Below, piece after piece: positions 16,787 to 23,534 of a stretch of 32,043 bases of DNA. Every line of letters begins with the position of its first letter. The stretch's first letter is position 1. Below the pieces are notes generated by a model. The model made no database searches. It had not been told where the DNA came from and worked only from the letters and a program-made list of their open reading frames with translations. The translations under genes and the position numbers were made by a program. The DNA comes from Chitinophagaceae bacterium (GTDB lineage Bacteria; Bacteroidota; Bacteroidia; Chitinophagales; Chitinophagaceae): NCBI GenBank assembly GCA_004028765.1, contig SAIX01000057.1, positions 1-32,043 of the forward strand. Direction: 5' to 3'.

Positions 16787-19177
16787 TTATTCAGCCATCA
16801 TGTCAAGCACTGTATTCACAACATCCTCCGCGTTGGGCTTACTGAAATAATCTCCGTCACTTCCATAACTGGGCCTGTGCGCCTGCGCCGTTAAAGTTCT
16901 GGGTGCGGCATCCAGCCATTGAAAAGCTTTCTGCTCTTCCATCACACGGTTGAACATAAATGCGGCAGCGCCTCCGGGAACATCTTCATCCACAAAAAGG
17001 ATCCTGCTTGTTTTTTTCAGCGATCCGAGTATCCGGTGATTGAGGTCAAAAGGGAGCAGTGTTTGTACATCCACAAGCTCACAACTGATATCGAGCTTCT
17101 GTAACCGTTCAACCGCATCTTCCACAATACGCAGTGTTGAGCCATACGATACGATCGTGATATCGTTTCCTTCACGCAATATCTCAGGCACACCAAGCGG
17201 CACGGTATAGTCCAATAAATTCGCAGGTAATTTTTCTTTCAGGCGGTACCCGTTCAAACACTCGATCACGATAGCAGGATCATTGGCACGCAGCAAAGTA
17301 TTGTACATACCCACGGCCTGCACCATATTGCGCGGTACACATACATACATCCCCCTTAGCGCATGAATGATCATCCCCATCGGCGAACCGCTGTGCCAGA
17401 TCCCTTCGAGCCTGTGTCCACGGGTGCGGATGATCACCGGGCAGCTATGCTGTCCCTTTGTCCTGAAATGCGTAGTGGCCACATCATCGCTCAATGGCTG
17501 CAACCCGTATAAAAGATAATCGAGGTATTGTATTTCAGCAATGGGTCTTAATCCGCGAAGCGCCATACCAATGGCCTGGCCAACAATTGTAAGTTCCCGT
17601 ATCCCTGTATCCGAAATCCTGTCTTTCCCATGTTTTGCCTGCAATCCTGCGAAGCCCTGGTTCACATCACCGATATAACCTACATCTTCCCCGAATGCAT
17701 ACACAAAGGGGTTGGATGCGAACAATGCATCGAAATACTTATTCAGTACTTCATATCCGTTCACTGAAGCAGCATCAAAAGGGATCAGGGGTTTAACTTC
17801 TTCTACCTTTAAAGCACTTTTCGGGCCTTCATTATAAAGATCGCTGTTGTATAATGAACGGTTTTCTGCAAGCAATGCAGCATAATATGTTTTGAGTTCA
17901 GCAGCTGAAGGGGAGTTCGGTGCGGTTTCAATGGCAAGCGATAAGGTACGGTGCACATCCCTGCGAAGGGGTTCCTTGTTCGATTGAAGATCGGAAGCGA
18001 GTTTCTGGAGATAATTGTATTTCTCCATGTCGTTCACCATCATGCCCCTGATCATTTCAATGGTTTTCGCAGCAGCAGCGCGAATCGGCTCCTGGTATTT
18101 TTCCCAGGCATTGTTTCGGCTGGTACGTACATGCTGCCGGGCATTCACCTCTATTTCATTCATTTCATCCGCATTCGACAAACCCGTTTCGATGATCCAT
18201 TCACGCATTTTACGGATACAATCCCATTCTTTTTCCCAATCAAGCCTGTCCTGGCTTTTATATCTTTCATGGCTGCCGCTGGTAGAGTGGCCCTGTGGCT
18301 GTGTTACTTCTTCCACATGAAACAAAGCGGGCACATGTGTTTCACGGACCTGCTGCAATGCTTCCTCAAACACTTCGCACATACCGGCATAATCCCAGGC
18401 TTTTACTTTGTAGATACGGATGCCATTGCTGTTTTCCTCTTTCTCCATCCCGCGAAGCGCTTCTGAAACAGATCCTTTGGTGGTCTGGAATTTTTTCGGG
18501 ACCGATATCCCATATCCGTCATCCCAAACAAAAACGGCAAGCGGGATTTCCAGCACATTTGCAGCATTCACCGATTCCCAGAAATGCCCTTCCGATGTAC
18601 TTGCATCACCGATGGTGCAGAAACAGATCTCATTACCATTGTGACTGAGATGATCGAAGCGTTCCTGTTCTTTGGCAGCCCTGAAACATTTGGAAGCCCA
18701 GGCAAGTCCCACCGCTCTCGGCATCTGAGAAGCAGTAGGTGCCATATCGGAAGAAATATTTTTCCGGTTCGCAAGATCCAGCCAGTTACCGTTCTTATCA
18801 ACAAAAGGCGTGGCAAAATGCGCATCCATCTGACGGCCTGCGCTGAACGGATCGTTATTGATATCCGGGTCTGCATATAACTGCGCAAAAAATTGTTCCA
18901 CGTTAGCGAGACCGGATGCGAACATAAAGGTCTGGTCGCGGTAATAGCCGCTCCTGAAATCGCCCGGCTGAAAAAATTTGGCCATGGCTATCTGCGCCAC
19001 TTCCTTTCCATCCCCGAAAATCCCGAACTTACCTTTTCCCGTAAGCACTTCCCGGCGCCCGAGCAAACTCACTTCCCTGCTAACAACAGCAATACGGTAA
19101 TCCTCGAGTATGGTTTTACGGAACCCGTCAAAAGAAAGCATATCGTCTTTATACCCCAGGGATGTCGTTTGTTCCAT
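16787..19177 (-). CDS. Branched-chain/2-oxoacid dehydrogenase E1, fused alpha and beta subunits
   Basis: A 796-residue thiamine-diphosphate enzyme that decarboxylates a 2-oxoacid (most likely branched-chain oxoacids from valine, leucine and isoleucine) and passes the acyl group to lipoyl-E2. The alpha half covers about residues 1-400: the ThDP/Mg motif begins at GDASTSEGHFWESVNAAN (190-207) and continues through WDDGYGIS. The phosphorylation-loop-like piece GHSTSGSHERY follows near 297. The beta half starts near 457 with YEVLNKYFDALFASNPFVYAFGEDVG and contains RISDTGIRELTIVGQAIGMALRGLRPIAEIQYLDY, and a C-terminal DVQTLLPFD. Single-chain fusions are common in Bacteroidota. E2 and E3 are not next door. 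The start is supported by a TAnnTTTG element ending five bases before the ATG. Confidence 0.9.
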   Translation of the reverse strand: MEQTTSLGYKDDMLSFDGFRKTILEDYRIAVVSREVSLLGRREVLTGKGKFGIFGDGKEVAQIAMAKFFQPGDFRSGYYRDQTFMFASGLANVEQFFAQLYADPDINNDPFSAGRQMDAHFATPFVDKNGNWLDLANRKNISSDMAPTASQMPRAVGLAWASKCFRAAKEQERFDHLSHNGNEICFCTIGDASTSEGHFWESVNAANVLEIPLAVFVWDDGYGISVPKKFQTTKGSVSEALRGMEKEENSNGIRIYKVKAWDYAGMCEVFEEALQQVRETHVPALFHVEEVTQPQGHSTSGSHERYKSQDRLDWEKEWDCIRKMREWIIETGLSNADEMNEIEVNARQHVRTSRNNAWEKYQEPIRAAAAKTIEMIRGMMVNDMEKYNYLQKLASDLQSNKEPLRRDVHRTLSLAIETAPNSPSAAELKTYYAALLAENRSLYNSDLYNEGPKSALKVEEVKPLIPFDAASVNGYEVLNKYFDALFASNPFVYAFGEDVGYIGDVNQGFAGLQAKHGKDRISDTGIRELTIVGQAIGMALRGLRPIAEIQYLDYLLYGLQPLSDDVATTHFRTKGQHSCPVIIRTRGHRLEGIWHSGSPMGMIIHALRGMYVCVPRNMVQAVGMYNTLLRANDPAIVIECLNGYRLKEKLPANLLDYTVPLGVPEILREGNDITIVSYGSTLRIVEDAVERLQKLDISCELVDVQTLLPFDLNHRILGSLKKTSRILFVDEDVPGGAAAFMFNRVMEEQKAFQWLDAAPRTLTAQAHRPSYGSDGDYFSKPNAEDVVNTVLDMMAE

Positions 19178-19181
19178 GCAG

Positions 19182-19189
19182 CAAAAATA
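19182..19189 (-). promoter_or_regulatory. Putative -7 element of the E1 gene, close to the start codon
   Basis: On the minus strand this reads TATTTTTG, a perfect TAnnTTTG, ending only five bases before the A of the ATG. Transcription would start at or very near the start codon. The -33 element is not clear (a TTTA at 19215-19218 is too far). Confidence 0.4.
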
Positions 19190-19347
19190 ATACTACGCGA
19201 GGAATAGGCTAACGTAAATTAGTTTTATCCCCAAAATCCTTTCTTTTCCCCAAAGCTTAAATTTCGGCTAAATGGGCGATATCGGCATACTATTGGCTAA
19301 AGGTTAAAGCGGAATCCCTAATTTTACGACAATAAATAACCAGAGAA

Positions 19348-19770
19348 ATGAAAAGATTATTCGTACTCTTCGCAGTGCTCCTCGCAGGAACCACTTTGAA
19401 AGCGCAAACGGCCGTTCAAACAGCCGACCCCCTCGCTGCCCTTGTTGATTTTAAAAATGCCGATTATAATTTTGGCAAGATCACTGTTGGCAAACCCGTG
19501 AGTTATGATGTGGAGATCAGAAATATCAGCCATGATACACTCACCCTTGTGAATGCAAAAGCTGGCTGCGGCTGCACAACCCCGAATTTTGTACCCAACC
19601 AGAAATTCGGTCCCGGGCAAACCATCAAGGTTACCATTCAGTTCAATGGAAGCGTTACGGGAACTTTTACACGGTTTACGGATATCAATTTCAGCAATGG
19701 TATGACCAAACAGGTAAAATTCAGCGGCGAAGGTATTCCTGCACCACCGGCCCAGGCGCCTAAAAAATAA
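19348..19770 (+). CDS. DUF1573 domain exported protein 1
   Basis: A 140-residue secreted protein: signal peptide 1-19 (LFVLFAVLLAGTTLKAQ) followed by one DUF1573 Ig-like domain, a fold related to ASPM-SPD-2-Hydin/MSP domains. The domain shows the usual pattern: FKNADYNFGKITVGKPVSYDVEIRNIS, then the conserved cysteine pair in GCGCTTPNFVPN, PGQTIKVTIQFN and KFSGEGIP at the end. DUF1573 proteins are very common in Bacteroidota; their role in the envelope is unknown. A TAATTTTA at 19319-19326 with TTGG at 19293-19296 may be the promoter. The next gene, 16 bp downstream, encodes a second protein of the same family. Confidence 0.88.
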   Translation: MKRLFVLFAVLLAGTTLKAQTAVQTADPLAALVDFKNADYNFGKITVGKPVSYDVEIRNISHDTLTLVNAKAGCGCTTPNFVPNQKFGPGQTIKVTIQFNGSVTGTFTRFTDINFSNGMTKQVKFSGEGIPAPPAQAPKK

Positions 19771-19786
19771 TCTCATCCCTATTTAT

Positions 19787-20176
19787 ATGAAAAAAGCAGT
19801 CTTCCTATTTTTTGTGGCTTTTATTACGCAGGTATATGCGCAGGTACCGGATGGTGTGAATTTTAAAGAAACCGTTTTTAAATTCGGAAAAATCAAGCAG
19901 CACGTTCCTGCCACCCACGTTTTTTCTTACACCAATACAGGTAACAAACCCCTGGTGATCGAATTTGCCAATGCAGAATGTGGCTGTACCAAGCCGGAAT
20001 ATTCACAATCGGCATTACCCAAAGGAAAATCCACGACCATCAAGGTTACTTATAATGCCGAGAACCCCGGTATCTTCTCCAAAAAAGTGAATGTGAAATT
20101 TGCGGGTGTACAGCTCCCTGTTGTACTAACGATCGAAGGAGATGTGATCCCTGCAGAAACGGCAAAAAAGAGCTGA
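19787..20176 (+). CDS. DUF1573 domain exported protein 2
   Basis: A 129-residue paralogue of the preceding gene: signal peptide 1-18 (KAVFLFFVAFITQVYAQ), then a single DUF1573 domain with FKETVFKFGKIKQHVPATHVFSYTN, the cysteine pair in AECGCTKPEY, KGKSTTIKVTYNAENPGIF and LTIEGDV near the C-terminus. The two proteins share the layout but are clearly diverged. They form a two-gene unit ended by the terminator at 20203-20232. No function can be assigned beyond an exported Ig-like domain. Confidence 0.88.
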   Translation: MKKAVFLFFVAFITQVYAQVPDGVNFKETVFKFGKIKQHVPATHVFSYTNTGNKPLVIEFANAECGCTKPEYSQSALPKGKSTTIKVTYNAENPGIFSKKVNVKFAGVQLPVVLTIEGDVIPAETAKKS

Positions 20177-20202
20177 CAGGTTCATACATAAATATTTCTT
20201 TT

Positions 20203-20232
20203 AAAAACACAGCCTTACCGGTTGTGTTTTTT
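20203..20232 (+). terminator. Rho-independent terminator after the DUF1573 pair
   Basis: AAAAACACAGCC (20203-20214) pairs with GGTTGTGTTTTT (20220-20231) with one G-U pair and a TTACC loop; the T-tract is part of the right arm. The T-tract runs into the next promoter. Confidence 0.85.
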
Positions 20233-20234
20233 GT

Positions 20235-20265
20235 TTTGACAAGCTATGCACCGCAAGTATCTTTG
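20235..20265 (+). promoter_or_regulatory. Bacteroidota sigma-A promoter of the aminotransferase gene
   Basis: TTTG (20235-20238), a 19-nt spacer and TATCTTTG (20258-20265) match the -33/-7 consensus in sequence and spacing. The -7 ends five bases before the ATG at 20270, so the upstream ATG at 20246 lies inside the promoter and cannot be the start. The message is probably leaderless or nearly so. Confidence 0.68.
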
Positions 20266-20269
20266 CGGC

Positions 20270-21466
20270 ATGTTACGAATCAGTCAGCGCGGACAGGCCA
20301 TGCCTGCTTCCCCCATCCGGAAACTGGTGCCTTATGCAGAGGCTGCCAAGAAAAAAGGGATCAAAGTATATCACCTCAACATCGGTCAGCCCGATATCGA
20401 AACGCCGAAACCTGTTCTGGATGCAGTAAGGCATAGCGATTTTAAAGTGCTTGAATACAGCCATAGCGCGGGCAACGAAAGTTATCGCCGCAAACTGGTG
20501 GGTTATTATGAAAGTGTAGGTATCCACGTAAACCACAATGAAATCATTATTACCACCGGGGGAAGTGAAGCTATTTTATTTGGTTTCATGGCCTGCCTCG
20601 ATCCGGGCGATGAAGTGATTATCCCTGAGCCTTTTTATGCAAACTACAATGGCTTTGCCGTAGCTGCTGGCGTTACAGTGGTTCCCATTACTTCGCATAT
20701 TGAAAATGGTTTTGCGTTACCACCGATAGAAGAATTCGAAAAAAAGATCACCGCAAAAACCAAAGCCATCGTGATCTGCAACCCGAATAACCCTACAGGC
20801 TATTTGTACAGCCGCGAAGAAATGGAGCAGTTGAAAAATATCATCCTGAAACATAACCTGTATCTTTTTTCCGATGAAGCCTATCGCGAGTTTTGTTATG
20901 AGGGGAAACAGGTAAGTGCGATGCACCTGGAAGGTGTTGATGAGAACGTGATCATCATGGATACCATCAGCAAAAGATACAGCGCCTGTGGCGGAAGGAT
21001 CGGTGCGTTTATCACCAAAAACAAAACAGTACTGGATGCAGCTATGAAATTTGCCCAGGCAAGGTTAAGCCCGCCCAGTTTTGCCCAGATCGCCGGGGAA
21101 GCTGCGATCGATTTACCTCCGGATTATTTTGATACAACAAAGGCCGAATACAAATCGCGCCGCGACCTGATCGTAAAAAGACTGAATGCAATGGAAGGTG
21201 TGTTTTGCCCGAATCCCGGTGGTGCATTTTATGCGATCGCCAGATTACCCATTGATGATGCGGATGCTTTCTGCCAATGGCTGCTGGAAAGTTTTTCTTA
21301 CGAGAACCAGACCGTAATGCTTGCCCCCGCCACCGGCTTTTATGGAACACCTGGTTTGGGTAAGCAGGAAGTTAGGCTTGCATATGTATTAAATTTAATT
21401 GATATAAATAAATCGATGGACTGTCTACGGGAAGCACTAAAAGTGTATCCAAATAAAAAACTTTGA
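20270..21466 (+). CDS. Pyridoxal-phosphate aminotransferase, class I/II (aspartate aminotransferase-like)
   Basis: A 398-residue fold-type I aminotransferase. The motif order is SQRGQAMPASPIRKLVPYAE at the N-terminus, NIGQPDIETP, TTGGSEAILFGF, the CNPNNPTG phosphate-binding region (about 170), the PLP-contacting aspartate in YLFSDEAYREF (D202), the Schiff-base lysine in DTISKRYSACGGRIG (K235) and the C-terminal RLAYV arginine that binds the substrate carboxylate. Family members transfer amino groups between glutamate/aspartate or other amino acids and 2-oxoacids; the exact substrate is not readable. A longer frame with an ATG at 20246 exists, but it overlaps the promoter and family members start near SQRG, so 20270 is chosen. 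It is probably transcribed alone. Confidence 0.9.
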   Translation: MLRISQRGQAMPASPIRKLVPYAEAAKKKGIKVYHLNIGQPDIETPKPVLDAVRHSDFKVLEYSHSAGNESYRRKLVGYYESVGIHVNHNEIIITTGGSEAILFGFMACLDPGDEVIIPEPFYANYNGFAVAAGVTVVPITSHIENGFALPPIEEFEKKITAKTKAIVICNPNNPTGYLYSREEMEQLKNIILKHNLYLFSDEAYREFCYEGKQVSAMHLEGVDENVIIMDTISKRYSACGGRIGAFITKNKTVLDAAMKFAQARLSPPSFAQIAGEAAIDLPPDYFDTTKAEYKSRRDLIVKRLNAMEGVFCPNPGGAFYAIARLPIDDADAFCQWLLESFSYENQTVMLAPATGFYGTPGLGKQEVRLAYVLNLIDINKSMDCLREALKVYPNKKL

Positions 21467-21598
21467 TAATCAACGCTTAGTATTAAATTTTCCGAGTCGT
21501 TTATGATATTATAAAAATAATACATTTTACATAAAAATGAAATAATTATTAATTTTTTGAAATTATTATCATTTTTTACACAAATAGTAAATAAAAAA
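21467..21598. other. AT-rich intergenic stretch without a gene
   Basis: The first part of the 288-bp gap after the aminotransferase is almost all A/T, with a weak AATAATT/AATTATT inverted repeat near 21541-21569. No open reading frame, tRNA or terminator is convincing here. It may act as an AT-rich upstream region for the small RNA promoter at 21599. Confidence 0.5.
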
Positions 21599-21629
21599 TT
21601 GTGTTTATAGCAGAAAAGGATTAGTTTTA
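21599..21629 (+). promoter_or_regulatory. Putative promoter of the small RNA
   Basis: TTGT at 21599-21602, a 19-nt spacer and TAGTTTTA at 21622-21629 fit the Bacteroidota promoter layout, with one mismatch in the -7 element (A in place of the final G) and one in the -33. It points at the structured stretch beginning at about 21632. Confidence 0.4.
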
Positions 21630-21631
21630 CA

Positions 21632-21757
21632 TCGTAATCAAAGATACAAAGGCATAAAAAGTGCTGCCTGATTACGAGGTTACGAAATTGATAATGATCT
21701 CTTTTCTTATATGGCAAGCAATCGAAGACGTCCCCTGTTTCTACAGGGGACTTTTTA
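21632..21757 (+). ncRNA. Candidate small structured RNA, about 125 nt
   Basis: A stretch with no open reading frame sits between a promoter-like sequence and a strong terminator. Its 5' part folds into a perfect 9-bp stem, TCGTAATCA (21632-21640) with TGATTACGA (21669-21677), with an inner GGCA/TGCC pair (21651-21654 with 21665-21668). The middle, 21678-21729, is less structured, and the 3' end is the terminator hairpin at 21730-21751. An alternative is that this is the long 3' untranslated end of the aminotransferase message, since its stop is 165 bp upstream and no other terminator was found in between. It does not show the long closed hairpin with a central bubble of 6S RNA, and I cannot match it to a known family by eye. 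The exact 5' end is inferred. Confidence 0.45.
21730..21757 (+). terminator. Rho-independent terminator at the end of the small RNA / aminotransferase transcript
   Basis: GTCCCCTGT (21730-21738) pairs perfectly with ACAGGGGAC (21743-21751) across a TTCT loop and is followed by TTTTTATTT. The T-tract contains the TAA stop of the convergent MORN-repeat gene. Confidence 0.93.
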
Positions 21758-22378
21758 TTTACCCGGATTTTCAGTTTCCCGGAAACTACCCTTGCCATTG
21801 GAGAGGGAATAACAGAGATTGGGGTTGATCTGTCCGTAGAGCCTGCCGTCACGCATTACAAAACTCATATAAAGCTTACCGTTTTCACGCCAGCCTTTGC
21901 CTTCCGATTCTTTTCCATTATGGTACAGAATCTGCTTCATGGGTTTACCACTTACATACCACTCTTTAAAATCTCCTTCGTATACCCCTTTTTTAAAATG
22001 GTATTCATAACGGAGATTCCCATTGGGCCACCAGCCGGTATGCGTACTGTCTTTCTCACCATCTCTGTAATAGCGTATCGCTTCTTTTGATCCGTCCGGG
22101 TAAAAAGAAAGATAGATACCTTCTTCCCTGCCATTAAAATAATCCTGTGAGGCCTGGATCTTACCATCCGGGTAATTATGCCGGATAGTCCCCGAAAAAG
22201 TTTTGCCGCGGTAATACCATGTACCGTTTACCAGCCGCAACAATGTATCATCACTGTTTACTGTTACAGCAGGGATATTGATTTTCGTATCCGCACCGTT
22301 CTCCTTCACCTGCTTTGTTCCGTTGGTGCAGGAGAGAAAAACGATACAGGTAATAAACCCATAAGTGATCTTTTTCAT
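21755..22378 (-). CDS. MORN-repeat (YwqK-like) lipoprotein
   Basis: A 207-residue lipoprotein. The N-terminus has a lipobox ending at C17 (CIVFLSC), then about 45 residues of linker, then about five MORN-2-type repeats between residues 60 and 190, recognisable by GTIRHNYPDGKIQASQDY, GIYLSFYPDGSKEAIRYYRDG, GWWPNGNLRYEYHFKKG, GDFKEWYVSGKP and GKGWRENGKLY. Such proteins are often named YwqK-family antitoxins in databases, but an antitoxin role is not suggested by the lipobox or the context. It overlaps the SCO gene by 4 bp (ATGA), so it is translationally coupled as the last gene of the ECF-linked run. The function is unknown; a surface or periplasm-facing scaffold is plausible. Confidence 0.82.
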   Translation of the reverse strand: MKKITYGFITCIVFLSCTNGTKQVKENGADTKINIPAVTVNSDDTLLRLVNGTWYYRGKTFSGTIRHNYPDGKIQASQDYFNGREEGIYLSFYPDGSKEAIRYYRDGEKDSTHTGWWPNGNLRYEYHFKKGVYEGDFKEWYVSGKPMKQILYHNGKESEGKGWRENGKLYMSFVMRDGRLYGQINPNLCYSLSNGKGSFRETENPGK

Positions 22379-23028
22379 TCTTCTTGTTTCAATACATGAA
22401 TATCCGCGATCAGGTTGTTGATCTCCGCAGGAGAAGTGCCTTTGTACACACCGCGGATACGGCGGTGTTTATCGATCAGCAGAATGTTTTCCGTATGCAA
22501 AAAATCATTTGATGTTTTTTGAAGGCCCATATCCTCATCGGCAAAATAGGCTTTGCGGGCAAGTGTGTAAAGCGAGTCGCGGTTACCCGTTACAAAAAAC
22601 CATTTACCGTTAAGGGCACCAAATGAAGATGCATACTTCCGCAAAGCCGCAACACTATCTGCTTCAGGCGTTACGCTATGCGACAACAATAAAATACCGG
22701 GATCACTTTTAAACGCTTCCTGCACTTTTGCAACCTGCGTGGTCAGGTTTTTGCAGATACCGGGACAGGCTGTAAAAAAGAAATCTGCGATATAGATCCT
22801 GCCTTCAAATAGTTTCTCTGTAACATCTTCTCCGTTTTGCCCGGTAAAATGAAAAGGCGGTATCCTATGCACATTCAGGAGCGAATCGGGATCATTGATC
22901 CACCTGGGTGTGAAATCTGCACTGCTGTAAAAAGGCAATACACGTTGCTGCGCTGCTTTTTGCTGTTCGCTTTCACAGGAACAGATCAAACCTGTTAACA
23001 GGACACAAATCAAACTCAGTTTCTGCAT
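22375..23028 (-). CDS. SCO1/SenC family lipoprotein (copper chaperone / thiol-disulfide protein)
   Basis: A 217-residue lipoprotein of the SCO1/SenC/PrrC family, a thioredoxin-fold group that delivers copper to the CuA centre of cytochrome oxidase or acts as a thiol-disulfide reductase in the periplasm. A lipobox lies at LTGLICSC (C16 or C18). The copper ligands are the CxxxC pair C88 and C92 in FFTACPGICKNLT and H178 in DFLHTENILLIDKHRRIRG, all present, so metal binding should be intact. The family's usual YFGIT block is replaced by AYFADEDMG. It lies 3 bp after the second Spy-like gene and overlaps the MORN gene by 4 bp. No cytochrome oxidase gene is in the window, which favours a stress or metal role here. 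Confidence 0.9.
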   Translation of the reverse strand: MQKLSLICVLLTGLICSCESEQQKAAQQRVLPFYSSADFTPRWINDPDSLLNVHRIPPFHFTGQNGEDVTEKLFEGRIYIADFFFTACPGICKNLTTQVAKVQEAFKSDPGILLLSHSVTPEADSVAALRKYASSFGALNGKWFFVTGNRDSLYTLARKAYFADEDMGLQKTSNDFLHTENILLIDKHRRIRGVYKGTSPAEINNLIADIHVLKQEE

Positions 23029-23031
23029 ATA

Positions 23032-23463
23032 TCAGTTTTTGGGAGGAGCTGGTGGCGGGCCCTGTTTGCCTGGTTTTTCTCCCGGCTTTGGCGGACGAAG
23101 TGTTTGCTCGATCGATTGATATTTCTGGTACTGAGCGGCCGACAATACCGCTTTTATTTTTGCATCGCGCACTTTGCTTAAACGGTCGGCATCTTCTTTC
23201 TTAACCGGTGGTGGCGGAGGCGGGGGTGGCATTTCTTTTTTGCCTTCTTTGCTGCGGAGTTTCTCCATCTCATCAAAAAAGTCGCCATAAGCATTTCTGA
23301 TCTTTTCTTTTTGTGATGCAGAAAGCGTTAATTCTTTTTCGATTTTTTCTGAAACATGTTTCAGCCTTTCTTCTTTTGTAGGGGGCTTTGGTGGTGCATC
23401 CTGTGCAAGGATCAGCGTAGGAATGAAAACTGTTGCAAAACCCACCAAGATATTTTTTTTCAT
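23032..23463 (-). CDS. Exported Spy/CpxP-like protein with proline-rich segments
   Basis: A 143-residue exported protein. Signal peptide 1-20 (ILVGFATVFIPTLILAQ) is followed by a helical, highly charged body. LTXXQ-like motifs, the mark of the Spy/CpxP/Metal_resist group, appear as LTLSASQKEKI (46-56) and LSAAQYQKY (107-115). Between them is a run of eight prolines (79-86), and the C-terminus (123-143) is rich in Pro, Gly and Lys. Spy-type proteins are periplasmic chaperones or metal-binding sensors induced by envelope stress and copper or zinc. It is preceded by the third copy of the ECF promoter-like motif, and it starts the sub-operon Spy-SCO-MORN. The assignment rests on pattern and layout and is moderately sure. 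Confidence 0.68.
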   Translation of the reverse strand: MKKNILVGFATVFIPTLILAQDAPPKPPTKEERLKHVSEKIEKELTLSASQKEKIRNAYGDFFDEMEKLRSKEGKKEMPPPPPPPPVKKEDADRLSKVRDAKIKAVLSAAQYQKYQSIEQTLRPPKPGEKPGKQGPPPAPPKN

Positions 23464-23481
23464 ATTAATCTTTTAAAATTA

Positions 23482-23506
23482 GAAGGTAAAACCAGAGAAA
23501 GCCTTC
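23482..23506 (-). promoter_or_regulatory. ECF-type promoter motif upstream of the second Spy-like gene
   Basis: On the minus strand: GAAGG (23506-23502), a 16-nt spacer and CTTC (23485-23482), 19 nt from the ATG. The layout equals that of the sites before the sigma gene and the first YHYH gene; the -10-like box differs by one base (CTTC for CGTC). Confidence 0.5.
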
Positions 23507-23534
23507 ACAAAATTTGTTAGTCATTTCTTAAAGG

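Noticed and set aside
20246..20269. Upstream ATG extending the aminotransferase by eight residues
   Set aside because: It lies inside the -33/-7 promoter region, and family members begin close to the SQRG segment, so the ATG at 20270 is preferred.
21632..21757. 6S RNA identity for the candidate small RNA
   Set aside because: A long closed hairpin with a large central bubble joining the two ends was not found; the 5' stem closes on itself and the 3' end is a terminator.
21755..22378. MORN/YwqK protein read as an antitoxin with a toxin partner nearby
   Set aside because: The protein is a lipoprotein in an envelope operon and no small toxin gene lies beside it; the database-style name does not fit the context.
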